64,000 nt of DNA from Sphingorhabdus pulchriflava (GCF_003367235.1 NZ_QRGP01000002.1:449501-513500); one strand, 5' to 3'; positions 8,878 to 17,097 are shown, counted from the first letter of the stretch. Notes: generated from the sequence alone by a model not told the origin. Numbers and translations are program-made.

Positions 8878-9200
8878 TGACCGCGGAAACTATTACAATC
8901 ACCGCGGAACTTTGGATCTGGACTAGCGCCGAAGCTCCGGCGAACTGGTATTTCCTGACCATTGACGGCGAAACGGCCGAAGCGATCCGCACCACCGCGC
9001 TTATGCGGCGGCTGGAGGGCGGGCAGCGGCGCGGTTGGGGCTCTATTCGCGTTATGGCGACCATCGGTGACACCAACTGGCAGACGTCGGTCTTTCCCAG
9101 CAAGGAAAGCGGCGGCTATCTGCTTCCGGTCAAGGCAGCAGTTCGTAAGGCCGAAGGCCTGACCGCAGGAGATGCGGTCACCGTCCGGGTCGAATATTAA
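8877..9200 (+). CDS. DUF1905 domain-containing protein
   Basis: A 107-residue protein beginning with GTG that overlaps the isomerase stop by one base (TAGTG). It matches my memory of the DUF1905 fold: an N-terminal beta-rich half with ANWYFLTIDGE, a central RRGWGSIRVMATIGDTNWQTSVFPSK, and GGYLLPVKAAVRKAEGL near the end. The family is small and cytoplasmic with unknown function, sometimes fused to YdeI-type domains. Likely translationally coupled to the isomerase. Confidence 0.8.
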   Translation: MTAETITITAELWIWTSAEAPANWYFLTIDGETAEAIRTTALMRRLEGGQRRGWGSIRVMATIGDTNWQTSVFPSKESGGYLLPVKAAVRKAEGLTAGDAVTVRVEY

Positions 9201-9216
9201 ATGCGCTTAAAATGCT

Positions 9217-9327
9217 TTAGCTTTTGCTGGGATCCCTGTCGGTCAACACCGCGAACAGCATGATGACCGCAAAAGACAGCACCATTCCGCTAAATACTGC
9301 GACAGGAAAAATCGACAGATCTGACAT
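9217..9327 (-). CDS. 36-residue single-pass membrane microprotein
   Basis: A short reading frame encodes MSDLSIF followed by one clear hydrophobic helix (about residues 7-27) and a charged tail TDRDPSKS. The start at 9327 is preceded by GAGG. A longer frame to 9399 would overlap the FNR-like box and is less likely. Its size and shape recall the small accessory subunits of terminal oxidases, such as CcoQ or CydX-like peptides, but no oxidase genes are nearby. A perfect TTGAT-N4-ATCAA site lies about 60 bases upstream. The function is unknown. Confidence 0.55.
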   Translation of the reverse strand: MSDLSIFPVAVFSGMVLSFAVIMLFAVLTDRDPSKS

Positions 9328-9385
9328 TGCAAAACCTCGTTCAACTTTGACAGGTTCGTCATGCCTTGCTGCATTCCAGCCGTCC

Positions 9386-9399
9386 TTGATTTTGATCAA
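9386..9399. promoter_or_regulatory. FNR/FixK-type binding site
   Basis: TTGAT-TTTG-ATCAA is a perfect match to the FNR/FixK consensus TTGAT-N4-ATCAA. It lies 65 bases (centre to ATG) upstream of the 36-residue membrane gene on the minus strand. Toward the plus strand TACTAT at 9415-9420 could be a -10 element. It could therefore control the membrane peptide, the Arg-rich gene at 9516, or both, in response to low oxygen. Confidence 0.6.
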
Positions 9400-9515
9400 A
9401 GCGAATTTACAATTTACTATATCTTTGGATTTAGCAGCTTAGTTACAAGAAACACAAAAGGTCGCCTGCAATTTTTGGAAACTCTCCAGTTTAGCCCTGG
9501 GATGAGGAGCGGCAT

Positions 9516-9713
9516 ATGAGTGATGACAGCGAAAACCGAAACGCGAGCGGTCGGAGGAGTACCTCTGACCGGCGATCGGGTGGCGATCGCCGCCAATATA
9601 GTGACCCCGCATATTCAGGGCCTGAGCGTCGTTCTGGAAATGACCGTCGCTTTACCGGCGACAGGCGCTCCGGGACTGATCGCAGGTCAGAAAGCCGCAG
9701 CGATAACGATTAG
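9516..9713 (+). CDS. Arg/Asp/Ser-rich repeat protein (DRR repeats)
   Basis: A 65-residue, highly charged and probably disordered protein built from repeats of the type (S/G)-DRR-SG: TSDRRSG, GDRRQ, GPERRSG, NDRR, GDRRSG and TDRRSE. The ATG at 9516 has GAGGAGCG in front, which supports translation. I do not recognise a named family, though DRR/ERR-rich low-complexity stretches occur at the ends of some bacterial regulators. It could bind nucleic acid or an acidic partner. It follows the FNR-like box on the plus strand. Confidence 0.55.
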   Translation: MSDDSENRNASGRRSTSDRRSGGDRRQYSDPAYSGPERRSGNDRRFTGDRRSGTDRRSESRSDND

Positions 9714-9773
9714 TGTGCGTGCCCGGCCCAGGTCGCACTTGCGGAAAAATCCCGCTTGGCCGATGTCGCGACC

Positions 9774-10373
9774 ATGAATGCCTATCAACTGGACACCTGC
9801 TCGGCTGACATTGCAGAGGCTTTTGGAGCGCATGCCGGGCCCGATCCATGGCAGGGTGGGCAAGTCTCGGTAGGACAGTTCGCGCCGGTCGTTGTTCTAT
9901 CCGGTCGCACCGGTGCCAAGGTGATGCGTCCGATGCATTGGGGTTATCCTACGCCTGGCCAATCCCCGGAAATGACAGCACCTGGCCAGATGCGCTGGGT
10001 ATCTTCTGTGCGCAACCTCGGTAGCCCTTTCTGGGTTGGGAGTTTACGACATCGCGAGCTTCGCTGCCTTGTACCGATGACGGAATTTCTCCTGCCCGCT
10101 GGCCGATCCAAAGCAACGCAAACATGCAGACTGACATCCGCTAAATGTTTTGCCGTAGCCGGAATCTGGCGCGATTTGACCGACATGCCGGTCTTCGCAA
10201 TTTTAACAACCGAGCCTTCGGCAGCCTTCTATCCGGTTGAAGGCGGAAAGGCACCAGCATCGGTGCCAGCAATATTGGCAAAGGCGGATTGGTCGCGCTG
10301 GCTGACAGGCGACTGGCCGGATGCGCGCAGCCTCATTCAACCATATCGCGCAGCCGATCTGGCTGTCGATTAA
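9774..10373 (+). CDS. SRAP (YedK/HMCES-like) family protein with lost active site
   Basis: A 199-residue protein with the SRAP framework: MNAYQL at the start, HWGYPTP, VRNLGSPFW, RCLVPMTEF, FAVAGIW and ILTTEPSAA...VPAIL. Active family members crosslink to abasic sites in single-stranded DNA through Cys2, helped by Asn, Glu and His. Here Cys2 is missing (M-N instead of M-C-N), the Asn before VR is Ser, the Glu of the FxEW/FSEY block is Leu, and the His before the P-x-I-L block is absent. I infer a non-catalytic paralogue. The ATG at 9774 is preferred to an in-frame TTG at 9756. No clear Shine-Dalgarno is seen. Confidence 0.75.
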   Translation: MNAYQLDTCSADIAEAFGAHAGPDPWQGGQVSVGQFAPVVVLSGRTGAKVMRPMHWGYPTPGQSPEMTAPGQMRWVSSVRNLGSPFWVGSLRHRELRCLVPMTEFLLPAGRSKATQTCRLTSAKCFAVAGIWRDLTDMPVFAILTTEPSAAFYPVEGGKAPASVPAILAKADWSRWLTGDWPDARSLIQPYRAADLAVD

Positions 10374-10377
10374 CTGA

Positions 10378-10968
10378 CTATTCCTCGGCGAACAGCAGGT
10401 TAATCATCGCAGTCAAACGAGGCTCGCCGGTACGCTCGTCAGTTTGCGGTATGAACATCGCATCGATGCGCAGTGCGACATAACCGTGCACCATTGACCA
10501 GAACGCAATGGCGCGACTTATATTCGTTTTACCTGAAGCATCGAGCGAGGTTGCTACGAGCAGTTTTTCATAAAGCCTGTTCATCGTCGTTTCGAGATCA
10601 GGATCCTTCATGTTCACCAGATCGCCGCGCCACAACAGCCGGAACCGGTGCGGGTAAGTCAACGCATAATCGAGGAAGGCTCCTGCGATGCGGTGCAACC
10701 GGTCGGTGGTACCATCTTCACTGGCATGAACTGCTTGCGTCACTCGCCACGTCAGATCGTAAAAGTCGCGCATCGCCAAAGCTGTCAGCAAAGCCCTTCG
10801 GTCGCTGAAATGGTTGGCAGGGGCGGCGTGTGACACGCCCGCCAGTCGCGCAACGGCCCGGATCGTTAAATGGTCCACGCCCTCATGATCCAGAATCGTG
10901 CGCGCAGCGTCGAGCAAGGCAATCCGCAATCGCCCGTGGTGATACTGGCGTTCGGTATCTTCTAACAT
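10378..10968 (-). CDS. TetR/AcrR family transcriptional regulator (WHG-domain type)
   Basis: A 196-residue regulator. The N-terminal HTH spans about residues 13-60, with LTIRAVARLAGVSHAAPANHFSDRRALL, followed by a C-terminal domain with YPHRFRLLWRGDLV and an AFWSMVHGYVALRIDA stretch like the WHG/TetR_C_33 domain. It is divergent from a predicted membrane protein gene at 11062. A perfect 25-base palindrome lies 18 bases upstream of its start, so autoregulation and control of the divergent gene are likely. The ligand is unknown. Confidence 0.9.
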   Translation of the reverse strand: MLEDTERQYHHGRLRIALLDAARTILDHEGVDHLTIRAVARLAGVSHAAPANHFSDRRALLTALAMRDFYDLTWRVTQAVHASEDGTTDRLHRIAGAFLDYALTYPHRFRLLWRGDLVNMKDPDLETTMNRLYEKLLVATSLDASGKTNISRAIAFWSMVHGYVALRIDAMFIPQTDERTGEPRLTAMINLLFAEE

Positions 10969-10985
10969 GTGCTAGTCCATGCGGC

Positions 10986-11010
10986 CTTATATTGACAGCG
11001 TCAATATAAG
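10986..11010. promoter_or_regulatory. TetR operator candidate (25-base palindrome)
   Basis: CTTATATTGAC and GTCAATATAAG are perfect 11-base arms around AGC. The TTGAC...GTCAA core resembles many TetR operators. It lies between the TetR gene start (10968) and the divergent membrane protein gene (11062), so it is the natural site for this regulator. Confidence 0.7.
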
Positions 11011-11061
11011 AGTTAGCCGATGTGCAATTCCCTCAAAGCCTGGCGAAAGGAATAATGTGCC

Positions 11062-11478
11062 GTGGTTCGAAAATTGCTCTTCACGCTTGCCATCCTGACT
11101 TTCGGATTGTTGACGCCGATCCTTGAAATCAGCTCTACCCATGTGTTCAACCCGGATTGGCCGGGCCATGCGCGGCTGCACAATTTATGGCAGTTGATAA
11201 CGCATAGCATGATTGCGCTCTACCTCGGTTGGATGGTGTGGCGGCAGAACCGTTTGCGCGAGGCCTGCCTGTTTGCGCTGCTGGTGACGACCGGATTCCT
11301 TGCAGCCCATTTTCTGAGCCCGCTTTATGGCGGAACGATGAAACATAGCGACGGCAGTGAGCTTGTCTGGGCGGGTATCAATAGTGCGGTGATTGTGATG
11401 GTCTTGGCAACTACCATTTTGGGCTGGCTTTTTGTCACTACAAAGCGCGACATTTTGCAAAAAGGCTCGAAAGCCTGA
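11062..11478 (+). CDS. Four-helix membrane protein (DUF6640-like)
   Basis: A 138-residue integral membrane protein with a GTG start and about four hydrophobic helices (residues 5-22, 47-62, 70-88 and 105-125). The conserved-looking THVFNPDWPGHARLHNLWQL segment between helices 1 and 2, with three histidines, recalls the family I know as DUF6640; that name is from memory. It is divergent from a TetR regulator and probably controlled by it through the palindrome at 10986. The role is unknown, perhaps a stress-induced inner membrane protein. Confidence 0.75.
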   Translation: MVRKLLFTLAILTFGLLTPILEISSTHVFNPDWPGHARLHNLWQLITHSMIALYLGWMVWRQNRLREACLFALLVTTGFLAAHFLSPLYGGTMKHSDGSELVWAGINSAVIVMVLATTILGWLFVTTKRDILQKGSKA

Positions 11479-11502
11479 GCCTGTTGCGCCATAGCCCATG
11501 GC

Positions 11503-12210
11503 ATGTGTGTCGTCGCTATCGCAGTGGATTGCCATCCACGCTGGAAGCTTGCCCTGGCGGGCAATCGCGATGAATTTCATGCACGTGCCGCAGAACCGCT
11601 CCATCGATGGAGCGAAGCACCGCATGTAATCGCGGGGCGCGACCGGCAGGCGGGGGGTGGATGGCTGGGCGTGTCGAGCGACGGGCGACTGGCTGTTGTC
11701 ACCAACATTCGCAATCCGGACGGGCCAGACCCGACAAAGGCCTCGCGCGGGGCGTTGGTCGGAAACTGGCTCGCCGAAGGTCGCGCACCGCTCATGGACG
11801 CATTGCCCGGCTATAATCCTTTCAATTTGCTATTGTACAGGCGCGGCGAGACTGTGCTGCTGTCGAACCTGCCGCAGCCGCAACGACAATTGCTCGATGC
11901 CGGGATTCATGGCCTGTCGAACGGTCATCCCGGAGAGCCCTGGCCGCGACGCAGCACTGCGGAAATGGCATTGTCGGACTGGGCCGCAAGGGACGGTGCG
12001 CCCGCTGACTTGTTCGAAATGCTCCGCGATGAGAGCTTGCTTGACGACGGAGGCGTCCCGATTTTCATCAATGCCCCTGTTTATGGAACGCGGTGCAGTA
12101 CGGTTGTGCTGGTCGACAGCGACGGACAGGGTATCATCAGCGAGCGCCGCTTTCATCCTGACGGCAGTAATGCCGGGGAAACTTCGGTCGAGTTTCAATG
12201 GCCGGAATGA
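11503..12210 (+). CDS. NRDE family protein (TANGO2-like)
   Basis: A 235-residue protein with the hallmark GNRDEFHARAAEPLHRW near residue 20 that names the NRDE family, an N-terminal MCVVAIA with a possible N-terminal nucleophile Cys2, and VTNIRNPDGPDPTKASRG. The eukaryotic relative is TANGO2, linked to lipid and Golgi phenotypes. The biochemical activity is not settled. The fold resembles Ntn hydrolases and the Cys2 would fit that. It overlaps the next gene by 13 bases. Confidence 0.88.
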   Translation: MCVVAIAVDCHPRWKLALAGNRDEFHARAAEPLHRWSEAPHVIAGRDRQAGGGWLGVSSDGRLAVVTNIRNPDGPDPTKASRGALVGNWLAEGRAPLMDALPGYNPFNLLLYRRGETVLLSNLPQPQRQLLDAGIHGLSNGHPGEPWPRRSTAEMALSDWAARDGAPADLFEMLRDESLLDDGGVPIFINAPVYGTRCSTVVLVDSDGQGIISERRFHPDGSNAGETSVEFQWPE

Positions 12211-12599
12211 CCAAGGCGATAAGGGCAGGGCTTGCCTATTTCGCGCTGGTTTTTGCGGTCGCATTTCTGCTGGGGACAGTTCGAACCCTTTGGATTGCGC
12301 CAGCATTGGGCGCAACAAATGCGGTACTTGTCGAATTGCCCGTGATGCTGGCGGTCAGCTGGTTCATTGCCCGGTGGCTGGTGCCACGAGAGGCCATCAA
12401 TTCCGCCGCAGAGCAATTGACGATGGGCGTGACGGCATTTGCGACGTTAATGTTCGCCGAACGGGGTTTGGCGGTCCTGCTTCTGGATCAATCCGCTGAC
12501 CTGTGGTTCAGAGAATTGTTCGGAATTCCAGGAATTCTGGGACTATTGGGGCAAATCGGCTTCGGCGCCATGCCGCTGCTCGTCGGTCGCCGGATTTAG
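12198..12599 (+). CDS. Four-helix membrane protein of unknown function
   Basis: A 133-residue hydrophobic protein with predicted helices at about 10-27, 36-58, 72-93 and 107-126. Its start lies inside the NRDE gene (13-base overlap), suggesting translational coupling. Its end overlaps the convergent DUF1294 gene by 4 bases. I do not recognise a named family. No catalytic motif is visible. Confidence 0.7.
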   Translation: MAGMTKAIRAGLAYFALVFAVAFLLGTVRTLWIAPALGATNAVLVELPVMLAVSWFIARWLVPREAINSAAEQLTMGVTAFATLMFAERGLAVLLLDQSADLWFRELFGIPGILGLLGQIGFGAMPLLVGRRI

Positions 12600-12895
12600 C
12601 CGGCCGACCACCAGCCACCGCCGATCGCCAGCATAAGGCCCTGCAGCGCCGCAATGCCGTGCAACTGGACGCTAAAGGGCTGTTTGCGGGTCTTGTGTCG
12701 AAAGATCGCGCGGCCTGCATAGGCTCCCGGGCTACCACCGGCCAGCGCGATCATCAGCAAGGTCGATTCCGCAATTCTCCACCGCCCGGCTTCGGCCTTC
12801 ATCTTGTCGATGCCGAAGGCTGCGAATGTAACGAAGTTGATGCCAATCAACGCGGTTATCCCATTTGCAGCGGAGGCAATATCGCTGAAAACCAC
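12596..12895 (-). CDS. DUF1294 family membrane protein
   Basis: A 99-residue protein (GTG start) with the family pattern: N-terminal helix, FGIDKMKAEAGRWRIAESTLL, a glycine-rich GGSPGAYAGRAIF, RHKTRKQPF, and a C-terminal helix. DUF1294 proteins are small inner-membrane proteins, sometimes fused to a cold-shock domain; the function is unknown. It ends head-on with the neighbouring membrane gene, sharing 4 bases, and lies just downstream of the autotransporter gene. Confidence 0.85.
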   Translation of the reverse strand: MVFSDIASAANGITALIGINFVTFAAFGIDKMKAEAGRWRIAESTLLMIALAGGSPGAYAGRAIFRHKTRKQPFSVQLHGIAALQGLMLAIGGGWWSAG

Positions 12896-12904
12896 TATGG
12901 CCGT

Positions 12905-15250
12905 TCAGAATTTGCGGTTGAAGCGGAGCGCGAAGCCCAGATCGTCCGAAGCTGCCTCGATATGGCCCGGTTCGCTGCGCCAATATCCATTCGCAGACAG
13001 ATAGCCGCCGGCAAAGGGCGTCGCATAGGCCGCCTCAATGTCGCGCTCACGTCCCGTGGGGGCGAGGGACACAAATTGGCGGCTGAAGCTGGCGGTCAAA
13101 GTCGCATAGTCATAGCTGACCGGGAGCGACAGGTTGATGCCGCCTCTGCGTACGCGCAAGGGCTGGGCTAAGCGCAAGGCAAGGCTGTCATTTGATCCGA
13201 ACAGACCGAGCCGGGTAATGTCAAACGACCAAGCGTCGCTTTCGAGCCAGTCGGTACTGTTGCGCAGGCCCCCTGCTGCCATGCGGGTCCATCCGCGCCG
13301 GTAGCTTGCGTTGATCGCCCAGTTGCGTGCAAATTTGTAATTTGCATTGGCATCCGCGAACCAGCTTTTCGCACCTTCGCTTCCGGTCCACATATTCCCG
13401 GTTGCGCCAAGAATTGTTTCGCGTTCGTCCAGCAGCGCGCCGGATAGGTCGAGACGCATAGCTCCGATCGAACGGTCCAAACCAACCCGCGCCAAGCGGT
13501 AACCATAGCCGCGATAGCGGCTGCGCAGCGGGTCGCCGTCGACATCCGACCACACACGGACTGCGCCGTTTTCACCGCTAACGGTCAAGCCTATGGTGCC
13601 GAATTGCTGGCGATAGGCAAAGGCCGATTGCGGCTTGGCATAGAAACCGGCTGACTCTCGTGCGGAATCGGCGACGATGAAAGAGGCCGCCCGGTCGACC
13701 GCCATCTGGTCGATCAGAGCGCCGCTGCTGCGGGCGATTCCGATGGCCATTTGCCGGTCGGCGCCCAGTCTGGCGATGACCGAGCCTGCGACGGCGCGTG
13801 CTTGTGCCCGTTCGCGGGGGCTAAGATCGAGGCGATCCGGACCCACACCGTCGCGTCGTTGTGCGACCGACAATGTCACGGCCAGATTGGGATTGGCGAC
13901 GATCCGTGTTTCAGTTCCCCAAGCCAATGCCGGGGCGAGTTTGGGCGATCGCTGTGCGACCCTCATCGTACCAGAGAAGTCGGCACGGAATGCCCGACCA
14001 TAGCTGTCGAGGACGATCGCTTCGGGGCCACCGCTGCCGGTCGCATCCCCCATCGGTCCGGACAGTGCACCTGTTGGTCCGGTCGGAACCGGAACCGGCG
14101 TGCCCGCAATCGATTGTTGCCCCTGTGGCTGAAAGGCCCGCGCCAGATTGAGTTCGCCGCGGCCGAAGATGCTGTCGGTTCCCGCTACCCCAAGGTCAGT
14201 TGCGGTTGTTAGCAGGAGATCGACAATCTGCCTGCCGGTCAAATTGGGGAATGCCTGCGCCAGCAATGCAACAGCCCCCGACACAATGGGTGCCGAGAAA
14301 CTGGTGCCGCTCCAGAGGAATTGGGTGCCTGTTTCGTCAGGTGCCCGCACCCTGACGCCTAGTGCGGTCAGATAAAAATTCTGCCCGGTACCAGCGCGGT
14401 TGGAAAATGCCGAAATTTGCTGACTGGAATCGGTCGCGCCAGCGATGATGATCTGGCCGCGCGCTATCGGATCCAGAGCGGTCAGGGCCATAGGATCGGG
14501 GTTGATTGCGTTAGTCGGATCGGTATCAAATTCATTGCCAGCCGAAATTACAAACACAACGCCAGCGGCAGTCGCGCGGTCGACGGCAGCACGTAATGTG
14601 GAATTCATCGGCGATCCGCCCAGCGACATGTTGACGACGCGTGCACCGACTGCAACCGCCCGGTCGACAGCGCGGGCCATATTATTGTCATTGTGCGTAC
14701 AACCGGCATCGGGATCGGTATTGGCGCAGCTCCCGGCAGTGTCGGTGCGCAACACCAGCAAAGTCGCCCCAAAAGCGACGCCATGCGTGTCGAGATCATT
14801 TTTGGCGCCTAATAGTACCGACGACACGGCAGTTCCGTGACCGCCCTCATCCTGCAACCCGCGTGTTCCCGCAAAGTCGGCCGACTGGGCATGGATTTTT
14901 CCGGCAAATTCGGGGCTGTCGACGTCGATACCGCTGTCTATCACGCCTGCAATCACACCGGTGCCTGACGCCCCTGCATTATATGCGGAAATGGCCTGCG
15001 CCTGGGCGGCACCATTTGATCGTTGATACTCAACGGTGTTGAAGTTTGACGTTGGCGGGGGAGGTGGCGGCGGTGGCGGTGGAGGTGGTGGAGGAGCAGG
15101 CGGCACAATTGCAGCCGGCGGCGCGGGTGTCGAACCGACCCCACCGCCACCACCACCGCTTCCGCACGCTGACAATGTCAGCGCAAAAACGATTGATGTG
15201 CCAATTGCAATGTATCGACCTGTGCCTGCTTTGGAATCTGTTGTGGCCAT
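12905..15250 (-). CDS. Subtilisin-like (S8) serine protease autotransporter lipoprotein
   Basis: A 781-residue secreted protease. The N-terminus carries a signal peptide ending in the lipobox LSAC (Cys29). A Gly run and a run of 14 consecutive prolines follow (residues 53-66). The S8 domain has all three catalytic residues: Asp105 in VIDSGID, His138 in GGHGTAV and Ser317 in GTSFSAP. The last 280 or so residues alternate in beta-barrel fashion and end in Phe, as in autotransporter translocators. The start at 15250 has GGGGAG six bases in front. It probably cleaves or processes surface proteins. Confidence 0.9.
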   Translation of the reverse strand: MATTDSKAGTGRYIAIGTSIVFALTLSACGSGGGGGGVGSTPAPPAAIVPPAPPPPPPPPPPPPPPTSNFNTVEYQRSNGAAQAQAISAYNAGASGTGVIAGVIDSGIDVDSPEFAGKIHAQSADFAGTRGLQDEGGHGTAVSSVLLGAKNDLDTHGVAFGATLLVLRTDTAGSCANTDPDAGCTHNDNNMARAVDRAVAVGARVVNMSLGGSPMNSTLRAAVDRATAAGVVFVISAGNEFDTDPTNAINPDPMALTALDPIARGQIIIAGATDSSQQISAFSNRAGTGQNFYLTALGVRVRAPDETGTQFLWSGTSFSAPIVSGAVALLAQAFPNLTGRQIVDLLLTTATDLGVAGTDSIFGRGELNLARAFQPQGQQSIAGTPVPVPTGPTGALSGPMGDATGSGGPEAIVLDSYGRAFRADFSGTMRVAQRSPKLAPALAWGTETRIVANPNLAVTLSVAQRRDGVGPDRLDLSPRERAQARAVAGSVIARLGADRQMAIGIARSSGALIDQMAVDRAASFIVADSARESAGFYAKPQSAFAYRQQFGTIGLTVSGENGAVRVWSDVDGDPLRSRYRGYGYRLARVGLDRSIGAMRLDLSGALLDERETILGATGNMWTGSEGAKSWFADANANYKFARNWAINASYRRGWTRMAAGGLRNSTDWLESDAWSFDITRLGLFGSNDSLALRLAQPLRVRRGGINLSLPVSYDYATLTASFSRQFVSLAPTGRERDIEAAYATPFAGGYLSANGYWRSEPGHIEAASDDLGFALRFNRKF

Positions 15251-15356
15251 TTCACTCCCCAATATGCCGTTAGTGATACTGCCACGGCAGCGCTTACGCC
15301 ACCATTAACACAGATGAAACTTGCGGGATTTGACACCTGTAGTTAACGGGACCGCG

Positions 15357-16019
15357 ATGGCCCCGCCGCTTCCTCATGTCGATACTTGGATATTCGATCT
15401 CGATCTGACGCTCTATGCGCCCGAGCATAATATCATGGAGCAGGTGCGGAATCGTATTGCGGCTTATGTCGAAGATTATTTCAAGGTCGATCAGGAACGC
15501 GCGCACCAGATACGCTATGATTATTGGCGCAAATATGGCACGACGCTGGGCGGTTTGATGGCAGAGCATGGCGTCGATCCGCACGGCTATCTGGATTTCG
15601 TCCATGATGTCGACATGTCGCTGTTGCAGCCGTGCGAACGGTTGCGGGCGGGGATAGAGGCATTACCGGGCCGAAAGCTCATATTCACCAATGCCGATGC
15701 CCCGTATGCGCAGCGCGTGCTGGTTGCGCGCAGTCTTGACGGGGTTTTTGAAGATATCTTCGATATTCACCGGATGGCGCACAAGCCGAAACCGGCGACG
15801 GACAGTTATCATGCACTGTGCGCACAGATGGGTATCGAACCGGCGTCAGCATTGTTTGTTGAAGACTCGGCGCATAATCTGGAACCGGCCAAAGCGTTGG
15901 GGATGACGACCATTTGGGTTAATCATAGCGGCGATGCCGAATCTGGCGATGCACGCCCGCATTATGTCGACCATGAAATAGCAGATGTGGCCAGCTGGCT
16001 GGCCGGAGAAAAGGAATAG
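15357..16019 (+). CDS. HAD-family pyrimidine 5'-nucleotidase-like phosphatase
   Basis: About 220 residues of a HAD phosphatase. It has motif I FDLDLTLY with both aspartates, motif II FTNAD, the lysine in MAHKPKP, and motif [11 protein letters not shown]. The sequence resembles the pyrimidine 5'-nucleotidase (Sdt1/PPase2550-like) branch, which dephosphorylates UMP/CMP or small phosphates. An in-frame TTG at 15321 would add 12 residues without similarity, so I use the ATG. It lies 2 bases before dapD, so it is probably co-transcribed with that lysine pathway gene. Confidence 0.88.
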   Translation: MAPPLPHVDTWIFDLDLTLYAPEHNIMEQVRNRIAAYVEDYFKVDQERAHQIRYDYWRKYGTTLGGLMAEHGVDPHGYLDFVHDVDMSLLQPCERLRAGIEALPGRKLIFTNADAPYAQRVLVARSLDGVFEDIFDIHRMAHKPKPATDSYHALCAQMGIEPASALFVEDSAHNLEPAKALGMTTIWVNHSGDAESGDARPHYVDHEIADVASWLAGEKE

Positions 16020-16021
16020 AA

Positions 16022-16861
16022 ATGACCGAAGCACTGCAAGCGATCATCGAAAAGGCCTGGGAAGAGCGCGACGGCATCACCATCGGCACCGGCGGCGAAG
16101 TGCGCGCAGCTGTGGTCGAGGCGCTGGGCTTGCTAGACAGCGGCCAGCGCCGCGTGGCGGAAAAGGTCGATGGCAGCTGGCAGGTCATTCAGTGGCTGAA
16201 GAAAGCCGTGCTGCTCTCCTTCCGCCTCAACGACATGGAAACCATTCCCGGCGGTCCGGGTGGATCGCATTGGTGGGACAAGGTTCCGTCGAAATTTGCT
16301 GGCTGGGGCGAAAACCGTTTCCGCGATGCGGGATTCCGCGCCGTTCCAGGCAGCATTGTGCGTCATAGCGCGCATATCGGCAAGGGTGTGGTGCTGATGC
16401 CCAGCTTTGTGAACCTCGGTGCCTATGTCGATGAAAACAGCATGGTCGATACCTGGGCGACCGTGGGCAGCTGCGCGCAGATCGGCAAGAATGTCCACCT
16501 GTCGGGCGGCGTCGGCATTGGCGGCGTGTTGGAGCCGCTGCAGGCTGGGCCTGTTATCATCGAAGATGATTGCTTCATCGGCGCGCGTTCTGAGGTCGTC
16601 GAAGGCGTCATCGTCGAACAGGGGGCGGTTCTCGCGATGGGTGTGTTCCTGTCCTCGACGACCAAGATCATCGACCGTTCGACTGGAGAGATTTTTGTTG
16701 GTCGCGTGCCAAGCTATTCGGTCGTTGTACCCGGTGCGTTGCCGGGTAAGCCATTGCCCGATGGATCGCCTGGCCCAAGCCTCGCATGCGCCGTGATCGT
16801 TAAGCGGGTCGATGCCCAAACCCGTTCGAAAACAGCGATTAACGAATTGCTGCGCGACTGA
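16022..16861 (+). CDS. dapD: Tetrahydrodipicolinate N-succinyltransferase
   Basis: A 279-residue enzyme of the succinylase branch of lysine and diaminopimelate synthesis. It transfers succinyl from succinyl-CoA to tetrahydrodipicolinate. The N-terminal helical part is followed by a left-handed beta-helix of hexapeptide repeats (residues about 105-220, including [19 protein letters not shown] and [14 protein letters not shown]) and the [20 protein letters not shown] segment. The length matches the family. It follows the HAD gene by 2 bases. Diaminopimelate feeds peptidoglycan, and lysC lies elsewhere in the window. Confidence 0.97.
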   Translation: MTEALQAIIEKAWEERDGITIGTGGEVRAAVVEALGLLDSGQRRVAEKVDGSWQVIQWLKKAVLLSFRLNDMETIPGGPGGSHWWDKVPSKFAGWGENRFRDAGFRAVPGSIVRHSAHIGKGVVLMPSFVNLGAYVDENSMVDTWATVGSCAQIGKNVHLSGGVGIGGVLEPLQAGPVIIEDDCFIGARSEVVEGVIVEQGAVLAMGVFLSSTTKIIDRSTGEIFVGRVPSYSVVVPGALPGKPLPDGSPGPSLACAVIVKRVDAQTRSKTAINELLRD

Positions 16862-16990
16862 CCGCGCTTTTATTTCGACGAACCGTGTCCGGTTTTGCTT
16901 GCAATAAAAGAGCGAATCACTCTAATTTACTTATGCGGACCGGGCCCCTCTGGCGCTCGCTTCTTCGGAAGGAACGTGATGTCGGCCGCA

Positions 16991-17067
16991 TCGGATGTTT
17001 CCGGTGCTTGGGTTGTGCGGTCCCTGTTTCCCCCGAATACCCTCTTCCCGGCATCGGAACATCCGAT
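16991..17067 (+). other. Imperfect long stem-loop in the leader of the DUF465 gene
   Basis: The 236 bases between dapD and the DUF465 gene hold no convincing gene. TCGGATGTT at 16991-16999 pairs perfectly with AACATCCGA at 17059-17067, and the pairing continues imperfectly inward (CCGGTGC against GCATCGG, then GGG against CCC). This gives a stem of roughly 20 pairs ending 30 bases before the start codon. It may be a structured 5' leader or a small RNA. Confidence 0.4.
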
Positions 17068-17097
17068 TGAACACCAACTGTTCAAGAGGAGAAAGAC

